In this document: piece after piece, positions 46,514 to 55,615 of the stretch
How the letters are laid out: each line of letters starts with the position of its first letter
Numbering within the stretch: position 1 is the stretch's first letter
DNA from: Bacteroidota bacterium
Lineage (GTDB): Bacteria > Bacteroidota > Bacteroidia > Bacteroidales > WCHB1-69
Length of the DNA: 64,000 nt
Reading direction: 5' to 3'
NCBI GenBank assembly: GCA_029570835.1
Contig: JAKPTX010000140.1
Span: forward strand, 1 to 64,000
The notes under the pieces: generated by a model
What the model saw: only the letters and a program-made list of their open reading frames with translations
Databases searched by the model: none
Told to the model about the DNA's origin: nothing
Position numbers and translations under genes: made by a program

Positions 46514-48025
46514 CTACTCATAAACCATTCTGCTGAGGATATAAACAGTTCTTTTATTTTTTCTACGGTCCATTTTATCGCGTAAAATTTGAGTTCCGGA
46601 GAGCAAAAAGGTATTGTTGTACCAGGATTCCATCCTCATCTTACTGTTTGCATCCAGAACATACCCTTTTCGGAAAGGGAACCAGTTTTCACTCAATAAC
46701 GGCTCTAAAACATATTGATTATGGACCAATGTAGAGGTAAATGTGTTGCCATACAGATAGTAAATATATCCATTATTATCTTCATCAATATGGAGTTTAA
46801 CTTTACCCTCTAATGTTTGGGTCAACATATTGCTCAAAGGCAACAAATGATCCCACAACAGATGCCCATCAGCATCAAAAGTGGTTACATACGCATTCAA
46901 GAAACGAAATCCGACAAACATCTGTACCGGTGTGGTCATATAATATCCACCCGGCATGTACGTATTTTGGTACTGTGTTTGGTATTCCGGATAAAAAAGT
47001 TCCGTTACCAAACCATATTGTTGCTCATTATGAAACAGATTGCTCACCACCAACTGCAAATTTAGATTTACATCTTTTATTTTAACTGAATCAGCCTGCA
47101 ACGATCTATAATTGAAAAAATTAGGATATCCCATGCTCCCATTTTTATAGACCAAAGTGTAAACTCCTGTATGATAGGGTGATACCTTTTGATCCACCTC
47201 TTGATAATAGGTCCCGACAATCAAATAGGTTCGCGGTGCCGTTTTAATCATTCTTGCAGATTGATACCGATACTCTTCAAATTGTGGAAAAGGTTCTGTT
47301 TTTTTGATATTCCCATAAGCATCAAATAGTTGCATTTGATACTGCCATCTATTTGTTTTTTGTTTTTTAAAATAAAGGGGGGAGCACAGATAGAGCTCTG
47401 CAGCCGCTTCATCTGTGTAGAGGAACTCCGGTTGCTCTTCTCCCAATTCTACAGTTTGAGAAACCTCTCCGGTATAGAGATTTTCAAAGCGACAGGCACA
47501 TTTTTTTTGATCATTCCCAAAAAGTATCAATTGATTCTCAAGCACTGAAATTTGGTAGATCTCCTGCAGTAGCGGTTCCACTGCTCTAAAGTTTGGAGAG
47601 GCATTCCGAATCGATTCCTGGTCCTTACCACCCCACATAATCACCCACTTTTGATTGATTCGCTTCTGACCATTCCCAAATAGGATATAAAAATGATCTG
47701 CCGTGGAGTGCGACAATTTCGGTTCCATCTGAAGCGCCAAACTAAAGGTTAACGCTCTAATTTTCACCAGATTAGTATCATAAAAAGTAAGATCCCACAA
47801 TGTAGAATCTTTGGTATGCGATTTAATCTGTTTGATTAACAAAACGCCTCTTTCACCCAATGTAAGATGAAAGTGATTTTTTTCCGATTTTGTAATCGGA
47901 AACTCCAGTTTTATAGGGTTTTGGGGTGCGTTTTGAGCAGATAGAGAAATAGTCAATAGGAGGCACACTGTGAACAGCATGCCCCATACTACAACTATTT
48001 TCCATCTGTTCTTACATACCGCCAT
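46514..48025 (-). CDS. Exported protein of unknown function
   Basis: I do not recognise this 503-aa protein. It has an N-terminal signal peptide or anchor (about 8-30, WGMLFTVCLLLTISLSAQ). A mostly beta-strand body with many aromatic residues follows, with repeating blade-like stretches (for example TYLIVGTYYQEVDQK and LHIDEDNNGYIYYLYGN), compatible with a beta-propeller. Its start overlaps the 3' end of fabG by 14 bp, so it is probably co-transcribed with fabG. It is likely periplasmic or surface-attached; no enzyme motif is visible. Confidence 0.75.
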   Translation of the reverse strand: MAVCKNRWKIVVVWGMLFTVCLLLTISLSAQNAPQNPIKLEFPITKSEKNHFHLTLGERGVLLIKQIKSHTKDSTLWDLTFYDTNLVKIRALTFSLALQMEPKLSHSTADHFYILFGNGQKRINQKWVIMWGGKDQESIRNASPNFRAVEPLLQEIYQISVLENQLILFGNDQKKCACRFENLYTGEVSQTVELGEEQPEFLYTDEAAAELYLCSPLYFKKQKTNRWQYQMQLFDAYGNIKKTEPFPQFEEYRYQSARMIKTAPRTYLIVGTYYQEVDQKVSPYHTGVYTLVYKNGSMGYPNFFNYRSLQADSVKIKDVNLNLQLVVSNLFHNEQQYGLVTELFYPEYQTQYQNTYMPGGYYMTTPVQMFVGFRFLNAYVTTFDADGHLLWDHLLPLSNMLTQTLEGKVKLHIDEDNNGYIYYLYGNTFTSTLVHNQYVLEPLLSENWFPFRKGYVLDANSKMRMESWYNNTFLLSGTQILRDKMDRRKNKRTVYILSRMVYE

Positions 48026-48755
48026 CGCAAACGATCACTTGTCCGGTTATATAACTAGATAGATCGGATGCCAAATAAAGCGCTGTATTCGCAATATCCT
48101 GAGGTGTTCCGGGTCTTCTCAAGGAGATGGTTTTGAGATAAGCTTCTCTCACCTCTTGAGATAATACCTGAGTCATCTCCGTTTCGATAAATCCGGGAGC
48201 AATCACATTACATCTTATATTGCGGCTTCCCAACTCACGGGCTACCGATTTGCTCAATCCAATCACTGCAGCTTTTGAAGCAGAGTAGTTAACTTGTCCT
48301 GCGTTACCGGTAATTCCAACAACAGATCCCATATTGATGATGGAGCCAAAACGCTGTTTCAACATCACGGATTGGATAGCTTTAGTGTGATTAAATATTG
48401 ATTTTACATTCACATTCATCACCATATCCCAATCTTCCTCTTTCATTCTCATCAACAAAGTATCTCTTGTGATTCCGGCGTTATTAACCAAAATATCGAT
48501 TCTGCCAAAACGTTCTACCGCCTTTTTAATTGCTTCCTCTGTTTGATCCAGTTTAGAAACATCATATGCTAAAAATAAAGCTTCTACTCCCATTCCCTCA
48601 ACATCCTTTACCAATTGGAGAATAGCTTCATTTTCTTTCAAGTCGGTAATAATAACATTTGCTCCTTGCTCAGCAAAAGTAAGCACGATCTGTTTCCCAA
48701 TTCCTCTACCGCCTCCTGTAATCATAGCGGTTTTCCCTAATAATAATTTGCTCAT
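48012..48755 (-). CDS. fabG: 3-oxoacyl-[ACP] reductase
   Basis: FabG reduces 3-oxoacyl-ACP with NADPH in fatty acid synthesis. The 247-aa short-chain dehydrogenase has the cofactor motif TGGGRGIGKQ, the NNAG motif, catalytic Ser in GSVVGITGNAG and Y-x3-K in NYSASKAAV. The length and the C-terminal YITGQVIVCDGGM ending are typical. It lies 37 bp after the DUF4249 gene, possibly in the same transcript. Other SDR reductases are the only alternative. Confidence 0.93.
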   Translation of the reverse strand: MSKLLLGKTAMITGGGRGIGKQIVLTFAEQGANVIITDLKENEAILQLVKDVEGMGVEALFLAYDVSKLDQTEEAIKKAVERFGRIDILVNNAGITRDTLLMRMKEEDWDMVMNVNVKSIFNHTKAIQSVMLKQRFGSIINMGSVVGITGNAGQVNYSASKAAVIGLSKSVARELGSRNIRCNVIAPGFIETEMTQVLSQEVREAYLKTISLRRPGTPQDIANTALYLASDLSSYITGQVIVCDGGM

Positions 48756-48792
48756 AATTCAAAATTTAGTTGTTAGTTATTATTTATTCATT

Positions 48793-49725
48793 TTAACGTA
48801 ATAATCGGTCAAAAATTATTTTATACTCCGTTGATGCCGTTCCAATCCAGGAACCAAAACAGGGATCACCGGTCAAACTCTTAATATTGGAGTGGATCAA
48901 CGGTGGATATCCCAGTGGGTTATCTCCAAAGTAGAGTGGAATCGTTACGCTGTTTAAAAACTGATATGATGCTTCATCAATAGCTGATGCTCTCACATAA
49001 ATAGTATCTCCATACTGACAAACAGGACGAAAATACTCCCAACCTTCCGCCTCCGGGATATTTGACGGCTTAAACCAAGGTGAAGTCCCAAAGCGATAGA
49101 GATACAGATTCATATCAGTACCGGGAAACGTAACATCATCAAGAGCCATAGGCATGGAGGTAATCCAAGTACGATCGCAATATAAATCATTGGCGAATTT
49201 TTGTCTAAAAAAAGAGTAGTTTCTCACGGTGGGATCATCTTTCCATGTAACATAAACTCTACCTATTGAATCGTTATTAAAGCCTTCCAAAGGATCTATT
49301 CGCAATGTATCCAATTGAAAGGGTTGCAATATTGAAGTCGTAGCAACATACTTTTGTCCTTTCCATTCAATTTGTAATTCATATTGTGTATTGGCTTCTC
49401 CTTTCAAAACAGATCCTTGATAAAACCAATACAAGGGCGCTTCATCGCTTTGCACGAGCTGAAGCGTATCGGTTTGCCCCCCCCCATTTTTTATTATTAC
49501 TAAAGCATCCTGAATAATTACCTGTTCCAACAGATTATCCAACTGAATATCAGCAAGATAAGGCAAAGTCTTATAAAGACTCACCTCTGCGTACTCTCCC
49601 AACTCAATAAACCCCTCCACAACAACTCCCTCTTTATATTCAGGCAAGGCAACATCGATTTCTGTTTCACACGCATAAAAGAGAGACAGTAGAAGAACAA
49701 TCAATAAGTTAAATCTGTTTTTCAT
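48793..49725 (-). CDS. DUF4249 lipoprotein partner of a TonB-dependent receptor
   Basis: The 310-aa lipoprotein (lipobox LFYAC, Cys about 19) has the DUF4249 pattern: ETEIDVALPEYKEGVVVEGFIE at the N-terminus, an Ig-like NTQYELQIEWKGQKYVATTSI segment and a C-terminal CFGSW motif. DUF4249 genes commonly follow a carboxypeptidase-regulatory-like TonB receptor, as here with a 4-bp overlap. It is probably the surface-exposed partner of that receptor in nutrient uptake; the ligand is unknown. Confidence 0.87.
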   Translation of the reverse strand: MKNRFNLLIVLLLSLFYACETEIDVALPEYKEGVVVEGFIELGEYAEVSLYKTLPYLADIQLDNLLEQVIIQDALVIIKNGGGQTDTLQLVQSDEAPLYWFYQGSVLKGEANTQYELQIEWKGQKYVATTSILQPFQLDTLRIDPLEGFNNDSIGRVYVTWKDDPTVRNYSFFRQKFANDLYCDRTWITSMPMALDDVTFPGTDMNLYLYRFGTSPWFKPSNIPEAEGWEYFRPVCQYGDTIYVRASAIDEASYQFLNSVTIPLYFGDNPLGYPPLIHSNIKSLTGDPCFGSWIGTASTEYKIIFDRLLR

Positions 49726-52106
49726 GGCTTAATTTTAAAATTCCAGGTTATTGATGGGATGATCGGGAAAAGGCTCACCTTATAAGCCTTAGTTGCAATT
49801 TGTTGGTCGGTGGTCATAGAAGAGTCAAAGTAAATATAGAAAGGATTTTTGCGATTATAAAGGTTATAGATAGAGAAATTGAGACCGGACTCAAATTTTC
49901 TTCTTTTCAAAAACTGCCAATTAACGGAAAGATCCAAACGATGATAGGCCGGCATTCGGTATGCATTGCGGTCGCTATACTCTGTCATCAGAGTTCCGTT
50001 GTAGAAATAGTAACTCACAGGAATTGTCATACTATTACCGGAAGCATAGACCCAAACCAAAGAAACCGTTATGATTTGTGGAATTACTTCATAATTCAGA
50101 TTGATTGAAACATCATGTCTACGATCATACTTCGCATAAAACCAAGCTCCATCATTCAGGTCATCAAATTGTCTTTTGGTATAAGAAAGTGTATAGCCTA
50201 TAAACCCATGTAATTTTCCTGTCGTTTTGGCAACATAGAACTCTACACCATACGATTTCCCCCTTCCGAAGGTGTACAATTGATCTTGATCTTGCATCAT
50301 ACTTGCCACATCCATCCCTTCTTTATACTCAACTAAATTATTCATCAATTTATAATATCCATCGATGTAAGTTTCTATACTATTATCTTTAAAGTTTTTA
50401 AACAATCCCAACGAAAAATGATGTCCTTGTTGAGGTTTAATAAACTCTGTTGACGGCACCCATACATCGGTTGGCAAGGTAATGGAAGCCATTGAGACCT
50501 GATGTAAAGGTTGATAATTGAGGGTATAAGAGAGTTTGATTGAAGCAGATTTACTGATCATCCAACGAGTAGATACTCGAGGTTCCCAGTAGGTGTAATG
50601 AAATATGGGTTCTCCCAATTTGTAGATCAGAGAGTCAGTGAGTTTTTGCTCATCATCAAAAACATAACGGGTAAAGGGACCTACATGTTGAAAAAATGTA
50701 TATCTCAAGCCGCCATTCAATGTTAACCAATCTGTTATTTTCCACTCCTCCTGAATGTAGAAGGCGAGTTCATTGGCGTAGAAAGGAGGAGAATCGGGTA
50801 TGTCGATTCTATTTTCCATTTCATCAGATTCAAACACAGTAGGACGGAAAGTATGAAAAGTGTATTGCACTCCCCCTCTCAAGTAATGTTTCGAGTTAGG
50901 TAAATAGGAGAGTTCACTTTTAAGAGTATAGTCTCTTACTCCTGAATTGATTCCAAAACTGGAATTCCCCTGATCCAGGGAAGTTCCAAAATCATAATCA
51001 CTCAATATCAGCGAAGTATTCAAAAAGAATTGAGGAGAAATAATCCAGTTCCATCGGGTAGAGATTGCTCCATTACTCCACTTAAAAATCGCGGACATAT
51101 CCTGATTTTTAGACTTAAATCCATAAGAATCATTACCATAATAAGCCCCCACATAGATTCTATGTTTATCATTAATGATCCAATTCATTTTCCCATTTAA
51201 GTCATAAAAGAAGAACTTTACTCCTTTCATTGGAGAATCTTTGGGCAAAAAAGGTTGAATAAGATAATCAATATAAGTTCTTCTGGCACTAACAATAAAG
51301 GAGGCTTTATTCTTTTTGATAGGTCCCTGCACTGTCAGCCTGGAAAAAATCAATCCTATTCCTCCATCAATCTCATATTTTTTCAGATTTCCCTCTTTTT
51401 GAGTTACATCCAGGATTGAGGAGAGTCTTCCCCCATATTGAGCCGGAATCCCCGACTTATGGATCTCCACTCCTTTAACTGCATCCGCGTTAAAAATGGA
51501 GAAAAAGCCGAAAAGGTGTCCTGCGTTATAAATAGGTGCATCATCAAGAAGTATCAGATTTTGATCCGCATTACCCCCTCTTACATAGAAGCCGGTATTT
51601 CCTTCCGATCCGGATTGGATTCCCGGAAGCAGTTGGATCGATTTCAAGATATCCACTTCACCCATCAAGGCCGGCATGCTTTTGATTGTCTCAATCTTCA
51701 TCTCCATTCGCCCAACCTGGGCACTCTGCACGTTCTGATCCGGCCTTTTACCCATTATCTCCACCTCTTCCCCTCTGATTGATGTAGGAATTAACTCCAC
51801 ATCAAGTCTCAGATTACGATCCAAATAGATCAACGTATCAAAATCGGCATATCCCATATAGGAGATGGTCAAATTGTACCACTTTTTATTGACAGTTAGA
51901 GAATAGAAACCGGCAGAATTGGAAACCACACCCGATGTTTGATACGGTGCACCGGTATCCTTTGCAACCACGATAGCGCTCATTATAGATTCTCCACTGG
52001 ATTGGTCTCTAATCATCCCCGAAAGGGAATATTTCTGAGAAAAAAGATTACCCAAAGAGAAAAAAAATATACAAGTAACTAATACTGTGTGCTTTATAGA
52101 AAACAT
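49722..52106 (-). CDS. SusC-like TonB-dependent receptor with carboxypeptidase-D-like N-domain
   Basis: The outer-membrane receptor has a signal peptide, a carboxypeptidase-regulatory-like beta-sandwich (about 25-110, YSLSGMIRDQSSGESI), a plug domain (about 125-225, GFYVRGGNADQNLILLDDAPIYN) and a beta-barrel to the C-terminus. The track start at 52130 lies in the TATATTTG -7 box (52128-52135); the ATG at 52106 (MFSIKHTVLV) leaves 794 aa and a proper signal peptide. It pairs with the DUF4249 gene. The substrate is unknown. This class often imports metals, peptides or glycans. Confidence 0.9.
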   Translation of the reverse strand: MFSIKHTVLVTCIFFFSLGNLFSQKYSLSGMIRDQSSGESIMSAIVVAKDTGAPYQTSGVVSNSAGFYSLTVNKKWYNLTISYMGYADFDTLIYLDRNLRLDVELIPTSIRGEEVEIMGKRPDQNVQSAQVGRMEMKIETIKSMPALMGEVDILKSIQLLPGIQSGSEGNTGFYVRGGNADQNLILLDDAPIYNAGHLFGFFSIFNADAVKGVEIHKSGIPAQYGGRLSSILDVTQKEGNLKKYEIDGGIGLIFSRLTVQGPIKKNKASFIVSARRTYIDYLIQPFLPKDSPMKGVKFFFYDLNGKMNWIINDKHRIYVGAYYGNDSYGFKSKNQDMSAIFKWSNGAISTRWNWIISPQFFLNTSLILSDYDFGTSLDQGNSSFGINSGVRDYTLKSELSYLPNSKHYLRGGVQYTFHTFRPTVFESDEMENRIDIPDSPPFYANELAFYIQEEWKITDWLTLNGGLRYTFFQHVGPFTRYVFDDEQKLTDSLIYKLGEPIFHYTYWEPRVSTRWMISKSASIKLSYTLNYQPLHQVSMASITLPTDVWVPSTEFIKPQQGHHFSLGLFKNFKDNSIETYIDGYYKLMNNLVEYKEGMDVASMMQDQDQLYTFGRGKSYGVEFYVAKTTGKLHGFIGYTLSYTKRQFDDLNDGAWFYAKYDRRHDVSINLNYEVIPQIITVSLVWVYASGNSMTIPVSYYFYNGTLMTEYSDRNAYRMPAYHRLDLSVNWQFLKRRKFESGLNFSIYNLYNRKNPFYIYFDSSMTTDQQIATKAYKVSLFPIIPSITWNFKIKP

Positions 52107-52127
52107 TATGCAGAATATATTAAGCGG

Positions 52128-52135
52128 CAAATATA
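52128..52135 (-). promoter_or_regulatory. -7 box of the TonB receptor/DUF4249 operon
   Basis: The minus strand reads TATATTTG, about 22 nt upstream of the ATG at 52106. Confidence 0.5.
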
Positions 52136-52205
52136 ATAAAAAATGTTAAAATAATTAAAAATGATATTTATTTAAAGTAGGGATGATAAGCTCCGAAAAA
52201 TAATG

Positions 52206-52213
52206 TAATTTTG
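52206..52213 (+). promoter_or_regulatory. -7 box of the pssA promoter
   Basis: TAATTTTG lies 14 nt upstream of the pssA ATG, predicting a very short leader without a Shine-Dalgarno. Confidence 0.5.
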
Positions 52214-52227
52214 CATAAAATTTTTCT

Positions 52228-52941
52228 ATGAAACGACAAATTCCTAACATATTGACCTGTTTTAACTTACTCACAGGAACTGTAGCTATACTGCTGGCGT
52301 TGCGGGATCAGATTGAGATGGCATCTCTTTTATTGATCCTGGCTGCCATTTTTGATTTCTTAGATGGATTTAGTGCACGCTTGCTCAATGCCCAATCTGT
52401 AATTGGACCTGATTTGGATTCGTTGGCTGACCTAGTCTCTTTTGGGGTGGCCCCTGCCATGATCGTCTTAGTTTGGAGTGAGTCTTGTTTTCTCAATTTA
52501 CCTCCCTATTTACAAACCGATTGGATCTATTTTCTTCGGTATATCATTTTCCTGAATCCAATTCTTGCTGCAGTTCGTTTAGCCAAATTCAATCATGATG
52601 AAAGACAAAAAGAGGCTTTTATAGGATTGGCAACACCGGCAAATGCTTTCTTTTTGGGATTTATTCCCTACGCAGCTGAGGAGTTAACTCTTTTAGGAAA
52701 CTATTGGGTTGTATTGAGTGTTACTCTAATATTCTCTCTCCTTTTGGTTGCCAACATCCAAATGTTCTCCTTGAAATTCACCAATTTTAGGTTTAAAGAA
52801 AATCTGATCCGCTACATCTTCTTGTTTCTCAGCCTCATTCTGTTAATCTTATTCCGTTTAGGATCATTCCCGGTGATTATATTAATGTATATTCTGTTGT
52901 CCTTCGGTATCAGAGTATTTCAACCCATAAATAGATCATGA
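52228..52941 (+). CDS. pssA: CDP-diacylglycerol-serine O-phosphatidyltransferase
   Basis: PssA makes phosphatidylserine, the precursor of phosphatidylethanolamine, at the inner membrane. The 237-aa protein has several membrane helices and a perfect CDP-alcohol phosphatidyltransferase motif, DGFSAR-x8-GPDLDSLAD (about 45-67), starting MKRQIPNILTCFNLLTG as in the family. It overlaps the LOG-family gene by 4 bp. Confidence 0.95.
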   Translation: MKRQIPNILTCFNLLTGTVAILLALRDQIEMASLLLILAAIFDFLDGFSARLLNAQSVIGPDLDSLADLVSFGVAPAMIVLVWSESCFLNLPPYLQTDWIYFLRYIIFLNPILAAVRLAKFNHDERQKEAFIGLATPANAFFLGFIPYAAEELTLLGNYWVVLSVTLIFSLLLVANIQMFSLKFTNFRFKENLIRYIFLFLSLILLILFRLGSFPVIILMYILLSFGIRVFQPINRS

Positions 52942-53531
52942 TGAAGTACCAATCGATAGCTCTTTTTTGTGGATCATCTGAGGGAAAGGAGCCCATTTAT
53001 GTGCAAGCTGCTCAAGAGTTTGGGCGTGCGTGTGCCCAAAAAGGAATCACCTTGTACTATGGAGGTGCTGCTTTGGGTTTGATGAAATCTGCCGCAGATG
53101 CTTCCCGTGAAGCGGGCGGCCGTGTGGTGGGAATCACCCCCCATTTTTTTTCTAATCGAAGTGTCGTAGATCAAACTATCCTAGATATGCGTGTCGTGGA
53201 ATCCATGAGTGAACGGAAACAAGAGTTTGAAAAATTAGCCGATGCTTTTGTTGTTTTACCCGGAGGATACGGGACCCTGGATGAACTGTTTGAGATAGTA
53301 ACCGATGCACAATTAGGATTGCATCACAAACCCATTGTAATTTTGAATACCGGGGGATATTATAACCATCTGATTCAATTACTGAATCACTTTAATCGAG
53401 AGGGATTTTTGAGAGATTTTCACCATCAACTTCTCTCCTTTGTAGATCAGGTTGATGAGATATTTATTCAGTTGGAACAATATCAAAACAGCAATGACCC
53501 AAAATGGTTAAAAAAAATCAAAAATGAGTAA
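52938..53531 (+). CDS. LOG-family nucleoside 5'-monophosphate phosphoribohydrolase
   Basis: The 197-aa Rossmann-fold protein has the LOG/YvdD signature: IALFCGSSEG at the start, the Arg-containing SMSERKQ and the PGGYGTLDE motif (about 108). Family members release bases from nucleoside monophosphates; some make cytokinins in plants, but the bacterial role is less certain. It is probably cytoplasmic. It overlaps pssA by 4 bp, and the next TonB receptor begins 6 bp later, so the three may form one transcript. Confidence 0.92.
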   Translation: MMKYQSIALFCGSSEGKEPIYVQAAQEFGRACAQKGITLYYGGAALGLMKSAADASREAGGRVVGITPHFFSNRSVVDQTILDMRVVESMSERKQEFEKLADAFVVLPGGYGTLDELFEIVTDAQLGLHHKPIVILNTGGYYNHLIQLLNHFNREGFLRDFHHQLLSFVDQVDEIFIQLEQYQNSNDPKWLKKIKNE

Positions 53532-53537
53532 AACTGC

Positions 53538-55574
53538 ATGATGAAGCGCTCCTATATATTCTTGTTTCTGTCACTAATTTCACTTTTCTCCTTTGCTCAA
53601 GACGACTCTTTACGGAGGGAAACAATTGAAGAGTTTGTCGTTTCAGGGGAAGCTGTCCCCTCTTCCATCTTCTCCATCCAACCTCTACAGTATGTCCCCA
53701 AAAAAAGGATGGAGATCATCTCCTCTTTTCAAATCAGCGAGATCGTCAAGCACTTAGCCGGCACTGTAGTGAAAGATTATGGCGGTATCGGGGGGATGAA
53801 AACAGTCTCAGTACGCGGTATGGGAACGCAACACACCGGTGTAGTGTACAACGGTGTAATCTGGTCTGATGTCCAAAACGGACAGGTCGATATCAGCAAG
53901 TTCGACATGGAATTCACCCGGTCCATTGCACTGACCAACGGTTTATATGATCAGATTTTGGCGCCGGCACGGATGCACTCCTACGCAGCTGTGCTCAACA
54001 TTTACCCCGTACTGCATCAGTTCAGTAAAGATCGCAATAGCACTTTTCGTTTCGGTTTGAACACCGGTTCTTTTTATTTCTTTAATCCTACACTACAGTG
54101 GTCACAAAAAATTGCGCCTTCAAAAACAAAAAAATGGAATGGTAGCGCTGCGATTACCGCATCTTTGATCAGTCTGAGAGGCGATTACCCTTTTCAACTA
54201 CAATATGGAAATATTGGGGATTCTACCTCAATTGAAAGGAGAAAAAACAGTGATCTCTTCTCTTTCCAGACTGAAGGTTCCATGCAGTGGAACAAAAAAG
54301 ACAACAGCGCCTCTTTTTTAATTCATCTTTTTCATTATCAATCTGAAAGAGGGATTCCGGGTGCAGTAATCTGGTACAATCCCACTGCCGATGAACGTTT
54401 GTGGGATGCTACTCAATTTATTCAGGCTCAATACAGCCATTTCTTTAAATCGGGATGGGCATACCGCTCCATATTGAAAGCCAACCATGCTTATACCCGA
54501 TACTTAGATCCCACTTTTCTAAGTAGTGAAGGGAAAATGGATCACCGATACTCCCAAAATGAGTTTTATATGTCGCAGATAGGCTCATACAGAAGCCGTG
54601 CATGGGAGGTAACTATAGCGCAAGATCTGTTTTACAACAACCTGTTTGCTAACATCTTAAATTTTCCTAATCCAATCCGTCTCAACAGCTTAAGTTCGCT
54701 TAATGCCAATTACCGATACAAACAGTTTCATTTCAATGGAACCCTGCTCTACACCTATGTTTACAATCACTCTCAAAAGGCGGAAACTCACCCACCCTAT
54801 AAGAAACTCTCACCTGCATTGGGAATATCATGGCAACCATGGAAGCAACAAAAACTCCACTTGCGTACATTTTACAAAAACATTTACCGACTTCCCACCT
54901 TCAACGACCTCTATTACAGAGAGTTTGGCAATCTGGATTTGGATCCTGAAAATACCCATCAGTGGAATGTCGGCATAACCTATTACACTCCATACTATCG
55001 GGACAGAGGATCGTTCCATATCACTTTGGATGCCTATTACAACATTATTGAAAATAAGATTGTTGCTATTCCAACGCGCAATCTTTTTGTATGGAGTATG
55101 CAAAATTATGGCATTGTCCATGCCAAAGGGATTGATTTGACGCTACAGAATCAATTTCAGTTTAAAAACAACTCAACCCTTTATTTTTCAGGATCTTATA
55201 CCCTTCAGAAAGCGATCGACCTCACCGACCCCGAAAATAAAACTTACGGACACCAACTACCTTACACACCGATTCATTACGGCAGCCTCTCGCTCTCCTA
55301 TCTCTGCAAGATTGGACAGTTCAGCTATAATTTAGTGATGTCGGGGGATCGCTACAGCTCTGCTCAGAATATCCCACAAAATCACTTGAGAGGCTATCAG
55401 GAACAGAGTATCAGTTATGGAAAAGAGTTCCCCTTGAAACTCAAAACTTGCTCCCCCTTTTTAGGATTTAAAATAGAAATGATTAATATAATCGGTACTC
55501 AATATGAGATTATCCGAAACTACCCCATGCCGGGCAGAAGTTTTCGAGGCAAAATCACCTTCCGGTGTGAATAA
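53538..55574 (+). CDS. TonB-dependent receptor (short, BtuB-like size)
   Basis: The 678-aa outer-membrane receptor has a signal peptide (about 1-21, SLFSFAQ). Its plug domain (about 25-160) includes LAGTVVKDYGGIGGMKTVSVRGMG and YNGVIWSDVQNGQVDISKF. A 22-strand-type beta-barrel ends in a short Phe-containing strand (RGKITFRCE). It lacks the carboxypeptidase-like domain of the SusC-like receptor. The size resembles vitamin B12 or siderophore receptors, but the ligand cannot be read from the sequence. It follows the LOG gene by 6 bp. Confidence 0.88.
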   Translation: MMKRSYIFLFLSLISLFSFAQDDSLRRETIEEFVVSGEAVPSSIFSIQPLQYVPKKRMEIISSFQISEIVKHLAGTVVKDYGGIGGMKTVSVRGMGTQHTGVVYNGVIWSDVQNGQVDISKFDMEFTRSIALTNGLYDQILAPARMHSYAAVLNIYPVLHQFSKDRNSTFRFGLNTGSFYFFNPTLQWSQKIAPSKTKKWNGSAAITASLISLRGDYPFQLQYGNIGDSTSIERRKNSDLFSFQTEGSMQWNKKDNSASFLIHLFHYQSERGIPGAVIWYNPTADERLWDATQFIQAQYSHFFKSGWAYRSILKANHAYTRYLDPTFLSSEGKMDHRYSQNEFYMSQIGSYRSRAWEVTIAQDLFYNNLFANILNFPNPIRLNSLSSLNANYRYKQFHFNGTLLYTYVYNHSQKAETHPPYKKLSPALGISWQPWKQQKLHLRTFYKNIYRLPTFNDLYYREFGNLDLDPENTHQWNVGITYYTPYYRDRGSFHITLDAYYNIIENKIVAIPTRNLFVWSMQNYGIVHAKGIDLTLQNQFQFKNNSTLYFSGSYTLQKAIDLTDPENKTYGHQLPYTPIHYGSLSLSYLCKIGQFSYNLVMSGDRYSSAQNIPQNHLRGYQEQSISYGKEFPLKLKTCSPFLGFKIEMINIIGTQYEIIRNYPMPGRSFRGKITFRCE

Positions 55575-55583
55575 AAAAAATCG

Positions 55584-55591
55584 TATATTTG
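55584..55591 (+). promoter_or_regulatory. -7 box of the holB promoter
   Basis: TATATTTG lies 24 nt upstream of the holB ATG. Confidence 0.5.
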
Positions 55592-55615
55592 TCGGTTGTT
55601 TAAATATGAACAGTT

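Noticed and set aside
47341-47400. G-run with A/T flanks resembling the core repeat (also 49480-49500 and 53138-53150)
   Set aside because: These lie inside coding frames and encode ordinary residues (for example IIKNGGGQTD); the CCCCACTC half is absent.
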